A stretch of 48,704 bases of DNA from CAZECE01 sp964510525 (GTDB taxonomy: Bacteria; Pseudomonadota; Gammaproteobacteria; Pseudomonadales; JANQJO01): contig CAZECE010000045.1 of the NCBI GenBank assembly GCA_964510525.1, positions 1 through 48,704 on the forward strand, written 5' to 3'. The position numbers were made by a program, and so were the translations under genes. The notes under the pieces are model-generated. The model did no database searches. It was given only the letters and a program-made list of their open reading frames with translations, and was not told the origin of the DNA. How positions within the stretch are numbered: the stretch's first letter is position 1; each line of letters opens with the position of its first letter. Below, one piece after another: positions 1 through 8,691 of the stretch.

Positions 1-60
1 GTCTCTGCCTCAAAGGTGCCTTTTGCGTAATCGGCTATACTTTAGTATGAAGTGGCCACG

Positions 61-250
61 ATGAACAAAGCGACTCAACGAGGGCAGGTTGCGAGGTACT
101 TACCCATGGATTCCAGGTCAAGCCTGGAATGTCGTGAACCAAACTTGGATGAGTATGACGTAGCCGCGATGAGCGCAGCGAATCGAGGAGGATCAGGCTG
201 CGAGGTGCTTACCTCTGGGTTCCAGATCAGGTCTGGAACGACGGGAACCG
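61..250. repeat. Two tandem degenerate ~109-bp repeat units, each with a hairpin
   Basis: Two successive units share the order AGCGA(A/C)TC, CGAGG, a GCGAGGT(A/G)CTTACC block, then an 8-bp perfect stem-loop. The hairpins are ATTCCAGG-TCAAG-CCTGGAAT at 110-130 and GTTCCAGA-TCAGG-TCTGGAAC at 219-239, so the period is 109 bp. No credible gene fills this stretch. A third, partial unit lies near 2277-2330. The hairpins belong to the same family as those at 15394-15498 and 34041-34166. Confidence 0.7.
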
Positions 251-433
251 GATGAAGATATCAGTTTTTCAAAACTGAACTCACCGGCGCCGCAAAGCAG
301 CATAAGTGCACGAGACAAGCTTATGTCCTCATGACGAAACCAATGGGGTCCGATCAGGTTAACAGTGTTGCGCAACACGCAAAAATATAAGATGTGATTA
401 AATCTTTTAAATACGACTTCATCGTCGTTGCCA
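251..433. other. Gene-free stretch with a 14-bp palindrome
   Basis: No plausible gene is seen. The stretch holds a short inverted repeat CAGTTTT/AAAACTG (262-277) and a perfect 14-bp palindrome GTGTTGCGCAACAC (365-378), about 55 bp past the stop codon of the leftward gene at 434-2017. The palindrome has no T tract, so it is not an obvious terminator; a protein-binding site is equally possible. Confidence 0.4.
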
Positions 434-2017
434 TTATTTATTTCTACTAAATAGATTGAAAAATCTACGTTTGATCTTTTTAGCTAAGGTTTCGTTGTCT
501 AAGGGCTCATCGTGCATCGCATGCTCAGGATCGACTCCGGTTGTGGACGCTGCGGGTAGCGGTTCCTGATCTTGAGAAGGGGCATCTATAGGCTCGCTCT
601 CTGGAAGTCCGTCGCTGGAATTTCGTTGTGGGGGGGCTTCAAAATCCAATTGCTTTAACCATTCTTTAATGCGTTGCTCCCACTCTGCTAGTGCCTCATT
701 TGCGTCTGGACCACCAATACCGGTTTCGATTGAGTCATCATCACGATCTTCAAACTGCGCTGATTGTGATACTGTCAGTGCTTCAACTATTGGTATATCA
801 CTATTCGTGTCTACGATTCGTGTTGCAGTTGGTTCAGTTTCCGATTGTTGATTCTCTGCAGAAACATTCCTATCAGTAGCGGTCAGATTAGAACGTTGGC
901 TTAGTCGCTCACTGTATTCTAAATCATGGAATTCTTCAGACCCGGATAGATCAGCATCCTCAATAAAATTATCATCAACCGAATGTGTTCTCATTGAAAC
1001 TCTGGGACGTTGAACTTGATCTTCAGCTAATGCCCAATGCGAAGGCGAATTTGGAGCGAGTGAGGCTTCAGCTACAGATGGTATCTGCTCATCTTCAATA
1101 TTATCGTTACTTCTTACCGTATCGGGTTCATTTATGGATGTTGTTTCATTTGATTCCCTCGCGTTTGTTGGTGTTACTGCAAAAGCGCCTGGGCGGGCGG
1201 TGGGTGTGGCCCCGCCGTCTGCGCGCTGTAGTGGTAGTGGAGGTGGGGTTTTTGTATCATTGCTTTCTGTGCCAGGGTTGTTGGCTAATAAAGATGAGTT
1301 TTTCGAATTATCTTTATTTGACCAAACATCCGACAAAAAATCTTGTTCAGTAGAACTCGTAGAGCTATCTACCGATGAATTATCATCGTCATCACTCAAT
1401 CTAGAGTTATCATTCTGCCCCCTAGCTGCATCAGCTTTCTGTTTTTCTTTCGGCGAAGGCTTCCTATCTTCTTCATTGTCGGCTTTATTTGAAAACCGCT
1501 CGCAGGCCTTTAAGTGCGACGAATCAGATTGGTAACGTGGATCTGTAGGTGGTTGACGTTTCTCTAAGGGGGAAACTGGTTTTTCTTGCCTATTTTGCTG
1601 AGAATTTGCCCCTTGAGCCTTTTCTTCGGAGTCAAAATGACGTTCCCAATGGATCTTCATGATGTTCTCAGATGAGGTGTTGCTTTCTTTAGAGATTGTA
1701 TTCGTCGTTTGTTTTTCTTTTCCCGTAGAATCACTTACATTCTGTCGAAGGTTTGCGCGTTCACGTTCTATTCTGGCATTAGGTCGCGGGGTTTCTTGGA
1801 TTGCAGTTCCGTTTTGCATTATTCGGCTGTCTGGAGTGCTATTAAGATTTGTGGCAGTCGGATTGTGACGGTTGATGGAGTTATCCGTTGCCGAGGATAT
1901 TGAGCTTAACGGCCTCTGAGAATCCGATGATTCTTGTTGGACTGCTCTATTATCGTTCGATGTGTTACGACTGTGGTTACTGGAATTTATGCTGGAGTTG
2001 TCGCTCGTCCGCGTCAT
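434..2017 (-). CDS. Hypothetical low-complexity, probably disordered protein (527 aa)
   Basis: Family not recognised. Nearly the whole protein is polar (Ser, Asn, Asp, Glu, Thr, Gln, Arg, Pro), with Ser/Asn-rich N-terminal 120 residues, a Pro-rich patch (TPPPLPLQ) near the middle and acidic patches. There is no signal peptide, membrane segment or folded-domain motif. Only the last ~17 residues (LAKKIKRRFFNLFSRNK) look structured: a basic, aromatic, possibly amphipathic helix that could bind a membrane or partner. ATG at 2017 is the only sensible start and lacks a strong ribosome site. Frame integrity over 1.58 kb supports a real gene. A secreted effector or scaffold is a guess from composition only. 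It stands alone, with no operon partner. Confidence 0.6.
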   Translation of the reverse strand: MTRTSDNSSINSSNHSRNTSNDNRAVQQESSDSQRPLSSISSATDNSINRHNPTATNLNSTPDSRIMQNGTAIQETPRPNARIERERANLRQNVSDSTGKEKQTTNTISKESNTSSENIMKIHWERHFDSEEKAQGANSQQNRQEKPVSPLEKRQPPTDPRYQSDSSHLKACERFSNKADNEEDRKPSPKEKQKADAARGQNDNSRLSDDDDNSSVDSSTSSTEQDFLSDVWSNKDNSKNSSLLANNPGTESNDTKTPPPLPLQRADGGATPTARPGAFAVTPTNARESNETTSINEPDTVRSNDNIEDEQIPSVAEASLAPNSPSHWALAEDQVQRPRVSMRTHSVDDNFIEDADLSGSEEFHDLEYSERLSQRSNLTATDRNVSAENQQSETEPTATRIVDTNSDIPIVEALTVSQSAQFEDRDDDSIETGIGGPDANEALAEWEQRIKEWLKQLDFEAPPQRNSSDGLPESEPIDAPSQDQEPLPAASTTGVDPEHAMHDEPLDNETLAKKIKRRFFNLFSRNK

Positions 2018-2424
2018 GGTTTTTCTCGAGTTGGTTAAAAATGGCCTAATTTAGCTGTTTTCAGTGCCCCTTGTATCAGCATGCATGATATCAAACTGCA
2101 ATAATACACTTGTGGTTATTATGTGTTCAGATGTCTTGGGTTAAGAAATGTTAATGGCGGTTTTTTTCTTAGAGTGAAAAGCTTAAGAGTGAAAAGCGTA
2201 CGTTTATAAAAAAATAGTTTAAATACAAACGGTTATAGGAGCTGCTTAATGTTGACTTGAGAGTGCAAAACACACAGATTCGCGAAGCGAATCGAAGAGG
2301 GGGCAACCGCGATATTTACCGCTAAAGACTTCGTTTAATCTCGTCGAGCTGTTGCTGGCTCGAATCGACTTGATCAGGCCATATAAACTTGATTACCGTG
2401 TAATTATAAATGATAATTTAAAAT
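2018..2424. other. Intergenic region with direct repeat, hairpin and partial repeat unit
   Basis: No gene is seen in these ~400 bases between two divergent genes. The stretch contains a 12-bp direct repeat AGAGTGAAAAGC (2171-2182 and 2186-2197), a perfect hairpin GATTCGC-GAA-GCGAATC (2277-2293), and downstream similarity to the 5' half of the 109-bp units at 61-250. The right end holds the inverted repeat described separately at 2392-2436. Confidence 0.45.
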
Positions 2425-2436
2425 ATGCACGGTAAT
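2392..2436. promoter_or_regulatory. Inverted repeat overlapping the ATPase start codon
   Basis: ATTACCGTG (2392-2400) and CACGGTAAT (2428-2436) form a perfect 9-bp inverted repeat whose right arm starts at codon 2 of the ATPase gene. Nested inside is AATTAT-AAATG-ATAATT (2402-2418). This could be an autoregulatory operator or an mRNA structure covering the start. Assignment is inference. Confidence 0.45.
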
Positions 2437-3588
2437 ATACAAAGAAACCTATTTCAAACCCTATTAGACCGCTTAAGCTCAGCGCCAGCTGTGGCATTAC
2501 TGGGTGCCAGGCAGGTGGGTAAATCCACGATCGCGCAATCAATTGGGGAGTATCTACCGAATACCCTGTATTTGGATCTGGAGCGGGCTTCAGATTTAAA
2601 TAAGCTGACTCACCCCGAAGTGTTTTTTAAGGAATTCGAGTCTTCTTTAATTTGTCTTGATGAGATTCAACGACTACCCGAAATTTTTAAGTTGCTCCGC
2701 AGTGAAATCGATAGGAAAAACCGTAATGGTCAGTTTTTGGTTTTAGGCTCTGCATCCAGAGATCTAATTCAACAAAGCTCCGAAACCTTGGCTGGCAGAC
2801 TGAGTTACCTCGAGCTAACACCGTTGACACTAACAGAATTAGAAAACGCATCAGAACAAACACATATTGATAAACATTGGCTAAGAGGCGGCTACCCTCG
2901 CAGCTTGATCAATACCAGTGATGAGACGAGTCTAATATGGCGGGAGGATTATATTCGCAGTTTTTTAGAACGGGATATTCCTCAGCTCGGCTTTTCAATT
3001 CCGGCGGCGACATTAGGTCGATTCTGGCGCATGTTAGCCCATTCGCACGGCCAATTATTGAATAACTCCAAACTAGCGGATTCGATGGGGGTGAGCTCGC
3101 ATAATATTCGCAAATATATAGACTTGCTCTGTGAAACCTTTGTGGTTAGATCCTTGCCACCCTATGAGGCGAATACTAAAAAACGATTAGTAAAATCCCC
3201 TAAAGTTTACATCAGAGATTCGGGCTTATTACATGCGTTACTGGATATCGAGTCCTTGGAGGATTTATTTTCTCACCCGATCTATGGAGTATCCTTCGAA
3301 GGGTATTGTATTGAAAATATTTTGACTCAGTTACCCCGATGGCGAGCCAGTTTTTATCGTAGCTCTCACGGAGCGGAAATTGATTTGGTGTTGGAAAGGG
3401 GCGCTAAGACAATTGCGATTGAGATAAAATCGTCTGCTTCACCAAAACCCACTCGTGGGTTTTATAATGCTCTGGAAGACATTCAACCAACTGAGACGTA
3501 TGTTGTTGGGTTGGTGCAAAACAGTTATTTGTTGACTGAGGACATTCGAGTGTTGTCTTTGCGTGATCTACTTCAGCGCTTGGTTTAA
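2425..3588 (+). CDS. AAA-family ATPase with DUF4143 domain (AAA_14 type)
   Basis: This 387-aa protein has Walker A GARQVGKST at residues 27-35 and Walker B LICLDEIQ at 75-82. A winged-helix-like stretch around SDSMGVSSHNIRKYIDLL and a C-terminal restriction-fold-like region (GAEIDLVLERG, IAIEIKSS) are typical of the DUF4143 ATPase family. Known members are widespread in bacteria and archaea, often horizontally acquired, with unsettled function; nucleic-acid-linked or toxin/defence roles have been suggested. The gene stands alone, with an inverted repeat overlapping its start codon. No strong ribosome-binding site precedes ATG 2425. A second member of the same family lies at 13260-14459. Confidence 0.85.
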   Translation: MHGNIQRNLFQTLLDRLSSAPAVALLGARQVGKSTIAQSIGEYLPNTLYLDLERASDLNKLTHPEVFFKEFESSLICLDEIQRLPEIFKLLRSEIDRKNRNGQFLVLGSASRDLIQQSSETLAGRLSYLELTPLTLTELENASEQTHIDKHWLRGGYPRSLINTSDETSLIWREDYIRSFLERDIPQLGFSIPAATLGRFWRMLAHSHGQLLNNSKLADSMGVSSHNIRKYIDLLCETFVVRSLPPYEANTKKRLVKSPKVYIRDSGLLHALLDIESLEDLFSHPIYGVSFEGYCIENILTQLPRWRASFYRSSHGAEIDLVLERGAKTIAIEIKSSASPKPTRGFYNALEDIQPTETYVVGLVQNSYLLTEDIRVLSLRDLLQRLV

Positions 3589-3592
3589 AGGC

Positions 3593-4169
3593 TTAATTTG
3601 TTAATGGATCGGGTTTTTCGTTGAGTAGCTTTTCAATCAGGACGGGGTTGGTGATCAATTTATGAGGGAGGAACTGGAAGTAATTGGGATTTTTGTTTAA
3701 CCCTTTTGCAATCGAATCGAGAGTGTTTTTATCTATAGTTTTAGCGATTAGATCAAATACGTTCACGCCTTTTGAGATGCCCATCGAGATAGCCAGGTTG
3801 ATTTCGTGAATGAACAGAAGGGCGTTTTTTTAAGTCTTCTGCATCGCAACACAATGCTTCCTTATTTAACATGAAGGTTACGGCACCTGGACAAGACAGT
3901 ATAAGGTTACATAACGTTTCATCAGAGTCTTTATGAGACGCTTCATTGATCAGGTATTTCTGGGGAGCAAATGTAAGCAGAAGCTGCTTGGCCGTCTTTG
4001 GGTTTGAGGTATTGCTGTGGTTGGTAGCATGGTTTTTATTAATATTTGGGAAAGGCGATTAATTTTTTGGCTCGATTTTGACCTTCTTTGATTGGGTTGC
4101 CCAGTTAAAGTCCAAGCCCAAGTCCAGATTTTTGAAAACATAAACATCATATACATATTGAATCTTCAT
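3593..4169 (-). pseudogene. Decayed gene with one nonsense codon and one frameshift
   Basis: Reading leftward from ATG 4169, the frame starts MKIQYVYDVYVF and stops after 36 codons at TAA 4061-4059. The same frame then stays open through residues such as LLLTFAPQKYLINEASHK and LILSCPGAVTFMLNKEAL until a run of seven A (T7 at 3825-3831 on the + strand). Beyond this the sensible protein continues in a different frame (NALLFIHEINLAISMGISKG) to the stop at 3593. Removing one A would join the two frames. The reconstructed product is about 190 aa of helical, ankyrin-like texture, family not recognised. This is most likely a pseudogene; slippage on the A7 tract could in principle rescue only the second lesion. 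Confidence 0.55.
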
Positions 4170-4223
4170 ATTGAACCAGAAGCTCAGTAAACTCGGGTTT
4201 GTTTATTAATCGAGAAGTCAATC

Positions 4224-5183
4224 ATGAAGTTAATAAGAAGTTGGCAACCACTTGCTTTGCAAGCAGGCCGAAAAAGAAATAATCAAAGTAGGGGGGTGCT
4301 GACCATTGGGAATTTTGATGGCATGCACCAGGGGCATAGGACAATCTTAACGTCCGTCATTGAAAAAGCCCGAGATCAAGGCTTGCTGAGTCAAGTGATG
4401 TTGTTTGAACCTCAGCCATTGGAGTTTTTTGCGCCAGATAAAGCCCCGGCTCGCTTGATGACGTGCCGAGAGAAGCTGGAGGTGTTGCAATCTTTAGATA
4501 TTGATGAGGTTTATTGTCCGCACTTCAATCGCGAGTTTGCCAACCTATCAGCGGAAGACTTTGTTTCCAAACTGTTGGTTGACGCTTGTGGGGTCTCCGA
4601 GGTCATTGTCGGAGATGACTTTTGTTTTGGACGGCAACGAGCGGGGAATTTTCATTTTTTAGCTCAGGCCGGTAAGGCGCAAGGGTTTAAGGTCACGCGC
4701 ACCGATTCGGTGTTATCAGGCTCGGATCGCATCAGTTCTACGTTTATTCGCCAGTTGTTAGAGCAGGACCAATTTGAACACGCCGGTAAATTATTGGGGC
4801 GGCCGTTTACGTTTTCCGGGCGAGTGGTGCGGGGGGAGCAGCGAGGGCGGCAGCTGGGATTTCCTACCGCGAACATATTGCTCAATCGCAAGGTCATGCC
4901 TTTAGAGGGGGTGTTTGCCGTTGAGGTGAGTGTGGGTCAGGGCACCCCTTATTACGGTGTGGCTAATGTAGGATCTAGGCCGACAATTCATCAAACGGAG
5001 CCCCGTATTTGGTTGGAAGTTCACTTGTTTGATTTCTCGGGGGATTTGTATCAGCAACGGCTGGTGGTTCGCGTCCGGAAAAAATTTCGCTCGGAGCAAA
5101 AGTTTGCTAGTCTCTCGGCGTTACAGCAAGCGATCGGTGAAGATGTAGCCAAAGCTAAGGCATTCTTTGCTGCTCAATCATAA
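4224..5183 (+). CDS. ribF: Bifunctional riboflavin kinase / FAD synthetase
   Basis: RibF phosphorylates riboflavin to FMN and adenylates FMN to FAD in the cytoplasm. The 319-aa length fits the family. The N-terminal nucleotidyltransferase domain shows GNFDGMHQGH at residues 29-38, an FCFGRQRAGN block and STFIRQLL. The C-terminal flavokinase domain shows GRVVRGEQRGRQLGFPTANI and EVHLFDFSGDLYQQ. It lies 27 bp upstream of ileS, the usual gammaproteobacterial order ribF-ileS-lspA, so cotranscription is likely. Confidence 0.97.
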   Translation: MKLIRSWQPLALQAGRKRNNQSRGVLTIGNFDGMHQGHRTILTSVIEKARDQGLLSQVMLFEPQPLEFFAPDKAPARLMTCREKLEVLQSLDIDEVYCPHFNREFANLSAEDFVSKLLVDACGVSEVIVGDDFCFGRQRAGNFHFLAQAGKAQGFKVTRTDSVLSGSDRISSTFIRQLLEQDQFEHAGKLLGRPFTFSGRVVRGEQRGRQLGFPTANILLNRKVMPLEGVFAVEVSVGQGTPYYGVANVGSRPTIHQTEPRIWLEVHLFDFSGDLYQQRLVVRVRKKFRSEQKFASLSALQQAIGEDVAKAKAFFAAQS

Positions 5184-5210
5184 TGCTGCTCACAATGAGA
5201 GACCCCATTC

Positions 5211-8057
5211 ATGACCGAATACAAAGATACGCTGAATCTGCCGAAAACGGCTTTTCCAATGAAAGCCAACTTGGCACAAAAAGAACCCAAACAGGTTCAG
5301 GCTTGGTTAAAAGAAGGCTACTACCAACAGCTTCGCCAGGTGTGTGAAGGCCGGCGGACGTTTATTCTGCATGATGGCCCGCCTTACGCTAACGGCCAAA
5401 TCCATATTGGCCATGCGGTGAATAAAATTTTGAAAGATTTCATCGTGAAATCCAAAACCCTCGCCGGATTTGATGCTCCCTATGTGCCCGGTTGGGACTG
5501 TCATGGACTGCCGATTGAGCACAATGTTGAAAAGAAAGTCGGGAAACCCGGTCAAAAGGTCTCGCCTGCGGAATTTCGCACCAAATGCCGTGAATACGCC
5601 GGCAAACAGGTCGAAGGGCAAAAGCAGGATTTCCAACGCTTAGGCGTGATTGCCGATTGGGAGCAACCCTATTTAACGATGGATCCAGTGTTTGAAGCCA
5701 ACATCGTGCGCGCCATCGGCAAAATTTTGGAAAACGGACACTTGGTAAAAGGTTTTAAGCCGGTCTATTGGAGTGTCGTAGGTGCCTCAGCGTTGGCTGA
5801 AGCCGAAGTGCAATACCAAGATAAAACCTCGCACGCCATTGATGTGAAGTTTCCCGTGGTTGATGAGGCGGAGTTTTTGCAACGCTGGTCTGAGCAAACG
5901 ACGGAGAGTTTAGGCGAAGGCCCTGTTTCCGTGGTCATTTGGACCACAACGCCTTGGACGCTGCCTTCAAACCAGGCGGTCTGTTTGCACCCCGAATTAG
6001 ACTATGTGTTGTTGCAAGTAGAAAAAGGCGGTCAGCCGGAACGTTATGTGATTGCTGAGGCCTTGGTGGAGACCTTTGTTGAGCGCGCGGGGCTTGGAGC
6101 CGTCACTCAGTTAGCAAGTGCTCAAGGGCGCCAATTGGTCGGTGCTCAGCTGTCGGCCCCCTTTGCGGAACAGCCTGTGCCTGTGATTGTTGGCGATCAC
6201 GTGACCACGGATGCGGGTACTGGGGCAGTGCATACGGCACCCGACCATGGTTTGGATGACTTTTATGTTGGTCGTCAGAACGATTTAGCCACTCTAAACT
6301 TAATTGACGATCATGGTGTGTTTAGAGAAGCGGCAGGTGCCTTTGCGGGCCTGCACGTCTACAAAGCTGATGCCCCCGTGATGGACGCCTTAACCGAAAA
6401 GCAGTTGCTGGTGGCGCACCATGAGTTTACGCACAGTTATCCGCATTGCTGGCGCACCAAAACACCGCTGATTTTCCGCGCTACACCTCAGTGGTTCATC
6501 AGCATGGATCAAGCCGGTTTATTGCAAGACGTGATTGAAGCTACTGAAGGTGTTGAATGGATTCCGGCTAAAGGCAAAGAACGCATTCAAAGCATGTTAG
6601 AGCAAAGCCCAGATTGGTGTGTCTCCCGGCAGCGCACCTGGGGTGTGCCATTGACCTTGCTGGTGCACAAAGAGACGGGCGAACTGCATCCGAATATGCC
6701 GGTCATCATCGAGCGCATTGCCCAAAGCATTGAGCAAAAAGGGCTGGAATCTTGGTATGAAGAGCCGGTATCCACGTGGTTGGAAGATTCCGCTGAAGCC
6801 GAGCAGTACAAGCCGGTTACCGATACCTTGGATGTTTGGTTTGATTCCGGGGTGACCCATGCTGCTGTGTTGAAAGCGCGCTCGCATTTGAGTTTTCCGG
6901 CGGACTTGTATTTGGAAGGTTCGGATCAGCATCGCGGCTGGTTTCAGTCGTCATTGAAAACTGCGTGGGCGATGGAGAATCAGGCGCCTTATAAAGCGGT
7001 GTTGACGCACGGCTTTACTGTCGATGCCCAAGGCAAAAAAATGTCTAAATCACAAGGCAATGTGATTGCGCCGCAAGAAGTGGTCAATGAGTTAGGCGCT
7101 GATGTATTGCGCTTGTGGGTTGCGGCCACGGACTACACGGCGGAGATGACAGTCTCCAAAGGCATTTTACGCCAGGTGGTGGATTACTATCGACGTTTGC
7201 GCAACACGGCGCGGTTTTTGTTGGCCAACTTGCACGATTTTGATCCCGAGCAGCATCGCATTGAATTATCGGAGTGTTTGCTGTTGGATCAATGGGTCGT
7301 GAATGAAGCCAATGAGCTGCAAGCGACCGTGATTGAAGCCTATAAGCAGTACCAGTTTTTGACGGTCTATCAAAAGGTCCATCATTTTTGTTCCGTGGAC
7401 TTAGGCGGTTTTTATTTGGATGTAATCAAAGACCGCCAATACACCCTGCCGACGGATTCCAAAGCCCGACGTTCGGCTCAAACCGCGATGTACCATGTGT
7501 TGCAAGGGTTAACCCGCTGGTTAGCCCCCATCATTAGTTTTACCGCTGAAGAAATTTGGTCGCACATCCCAGGCGAGCGAGAAGCCTCGGTGTTTTTCAG
7601 TACCTGGTACCACGAAACGGAGAGTTTTGAGCTTAACCCTGAGTTTAGTTCCGCTTATTGGCAACAAATAATGGCGGTTCGCTCGGCGGTGAATAAAGAA
7701 TTGGAAAAAGCTCGTGAGGCTCAAGAGATTGGCGGCAGTCTGGCGGCTGAAGTTGAAATCTGGTGCTCCGAAGAGTTGGCCGAATTGCTGGAGCGTTTGG
7801 GTGATGAACTTCGATTTGTGTTGATTACGTCAAAGGTCACGTTAAAACGTTGGGCCGAAGTGGCCGGCACGCCCGGGCGGTTAAAGCCTTCGGATGCGGA
7901 AGGGTTTGAAATCCATGTGCGAGCGGCTAACACGGCTAAATGCGCGCGCTGTTGGCATCATCACGAATCGGTTGGCACCATCGAAGCGCACCCTGAGATC
8001 TGCTCGCGATGCGTTGAGAATCTCACCATGCCGGGCGAGGCACGCCGATATGTCTGA
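5211..8057 (+). CDS. ileS: Isoleucyl-tRNA synthetase
   Basis: This class Ia synthetase charges tRNA-Ile and edits misactivated valine. The 948-aa length is standard for the bacterial type. The HIGH signature HIGH is at residues 65-68, KMSKS at 610-614, and the CP1 editing domain block TTTPWTLPSNQAV is present. A C-terminal zinc-binding segment has paired cysteines (CARCWHHHES and CSRCVENL), as in E. coli-type enzymes. The stop codon overlaps the start of lspA by 8 bp, which suggests translational coupling. A weak ribosome site (GAGAGA) precedes ATG 5211. Confidence 0.98.
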   Translation: MTEYKDTLNLPKTAFPMKANLAQKEPKQVQAWLKEGYYQQLRQVCEGRRTFILHDGPPYANGQIHIGHAVNKILKDFIVKSKTLAGFDAPYVPGWDCHGLPIEHNVEKKVGKPGQKVSPAEFRTKCREYAGKQVEGQKQDFQRLGVIADWEQPYLTMDPVFEANIVRAIGKILENGHLVKGFKPVYWSVVGASALAEAEVQYQDKTSHAIDVKFPVVDEAEFLQRWSEQTTESLGEGPVSVVIWTTTPWTLPSNQAVCLHPELDYVLLQVEKGGQPERYVIAEALVETFVERAGLGAVTQLASAQGRQLVGAQLSAPFAEQPVPVIVGDHVTTDAGTGAVHTAPDHGLDDFYVGRQNDLATLNLIDDHGVFREAAGAFAGLHVYKADAPVMDALTEKQLLVAHHEFTHSYPHCWRTKTPLIFRATPQWFISMDQAGLLQDVIEATEGVEWIPAKGKERIQSMLEQSPDWCVSRQRTWGVPLTLLVHKETGELHPNMPVIIERIAQSIEQKGLESWYEEPVSTWLEDSAEAEQYKPVTDTLDVWFDSGVTHAAVLKARSHLSFPADLYLEGSDQHRGWFQSSLKTAWAMENQAPYKAVLTHGFTVDAQGKKMSKSQGNVIAPQEVVNELGADVLRLWVAATDYTAEMTVSKGILRQVVDYYRRLRNTARFLLANLHDFDPEQHRIELSECLLLDQWVVNEANELQATVIEAYKQYQFLTVYQKVHHFCSVDLGGFYLDVIKDRQYTLPTDSKARRSAQTAMYHVLQGLTRWLAPIISFTAEEIWSHIPGEREASVFFSTWYHETESFELNPEFSSAYWQQIMAVRSAVNKELEKAREAQEIGGSLAAEVEIWCSEELAELLERLGDELRFVLITSKVTLKRWAEVAGTPGRLKPSDAEGFEIHVRAANTAKCARCWHHHESVGTIEAHPEICSRCVENLTMPGEARRYV

Positions 8058-8559
8058 GGAAGGCTTAGAAACTCCTGAGCGGCCTCCGTTAAAATGGGGC
8101 TATGCACTCTTTTTAAGTGCCGTAATCATCGTCTTGGATCAAGTCACTAAGTATTGGGTTCAGCAGCATTTTCAACTCTATGAGTTTTTACCCATTACTT
8201 CGTTTTTTAACCTAACCTTAGCGTACAACACAGGAGCCGCGTTTAGTTTTTTAGCGGATGCCGGTGGCTGGCAGCGTTGGTTTTTGGCCGTCGTTGCTGC
8301 GGGGATGTCTGTGTTTTTAATTGTTTGGTTGCGTCAATTACGTCAAGGGCAAACCTGGCAAGCGGTGGCGTTGGCCTTAGTGCTGGGCGGGGCGATCGGA
8401 AACTTATGGGATCGTTTGGCTTATGGTTACGTCATCGATTTTCTGGATTTTTATTGGGGTTCCTACCATTGGCCCGCCTTTAATGTCGCAGACTCAGCCA
8501 TTACTGTCGGCGCAATCATGCTCATGATTGATCTGCTGTTCTTGCAAAATTCAGAATAG
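8050..8559 (+). CDS. lspA: Prolipoprotein signal peptidase II
   Basis: LspA is the inner-membrane aspartyl protease that cleaves diacylglyceryl-prolipoproteins before the lipobox Cys. The 169-aa protein has four hydrophobic helices and the family blocks NTGAAFSF (residues 60-67), GNLWDRL, VIDFLDFY and FNVADSAI. The catalytic pair is inferred to be D130 and D148 by comparison with known LspA. ATG 8050 was chosen over an upstream in-frame start because the latter would add 52 non-homologous residues inside ileS. In many relatives fkpB follows lspA; here it is absent. Confidence 0.96.
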   Translation: MSEEGLETPERPPLKWGYALFLSAVIIVLDQVTKYWVQQHFQLYEFLPITSFFNLTLAYNTGAAFSFLADAGGWQRWFLAVVAAGMSVFLIVWLRQLRQGQTWQAVALALVLGGAIGNLWDRLAYGYVIDFLDFYWGSYHWPAFNVADSAITVGAIMLMIDLLFLQNSE

Positions 8560-8604
8560 TTTGTGAAAAATTACCACAATGTTGCCTCAGCATTTGTGTG
8601 TTGC

Positions 8605-8633
8605 TTGAGAATTTGTCTATAGTGTCCTATCAA
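8605..8633 (+). promoter_or_regulatory. Candidate sigma70 promoter for the 8692-10708 cassette
   Basis: TTGAGA (8605-8610), a 17-bp spacer and TATCAA (8628-8633) fall about 60 bp upstream of the first cassette gene. A short inverted repeat CGCTT/AAGCG (8641-8658) lies between promoter and start codon. This suggests the cassette can be transcribed independently of lspA. Motif match only. Confidence 0.4.
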
Positions 8634-8691
8634 TAACGTTCGCTTTTATTTTTAAGCGTTGCGTACTATTGCTCAGCAAATGGAGTTGCTT

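Noticed and set aside
985..1535. Plus-strand reading frames opposite the disordered-protein gene
   Set aside because: Two overlapping frames without start signals or domains; the minus-strand frame is much longer.
5307..5636. Minus-strand 109-residue reading frame inside ileS
   Set aside because: It lies wholly within a highly conserved synthetase gene, with no independent support.
7894..8049. Longer upstream start for lspA
   Set aside because: The extension lies inside ileS, is not hydrophobic or conserved, and ATG 8050 gives the family-typical length.
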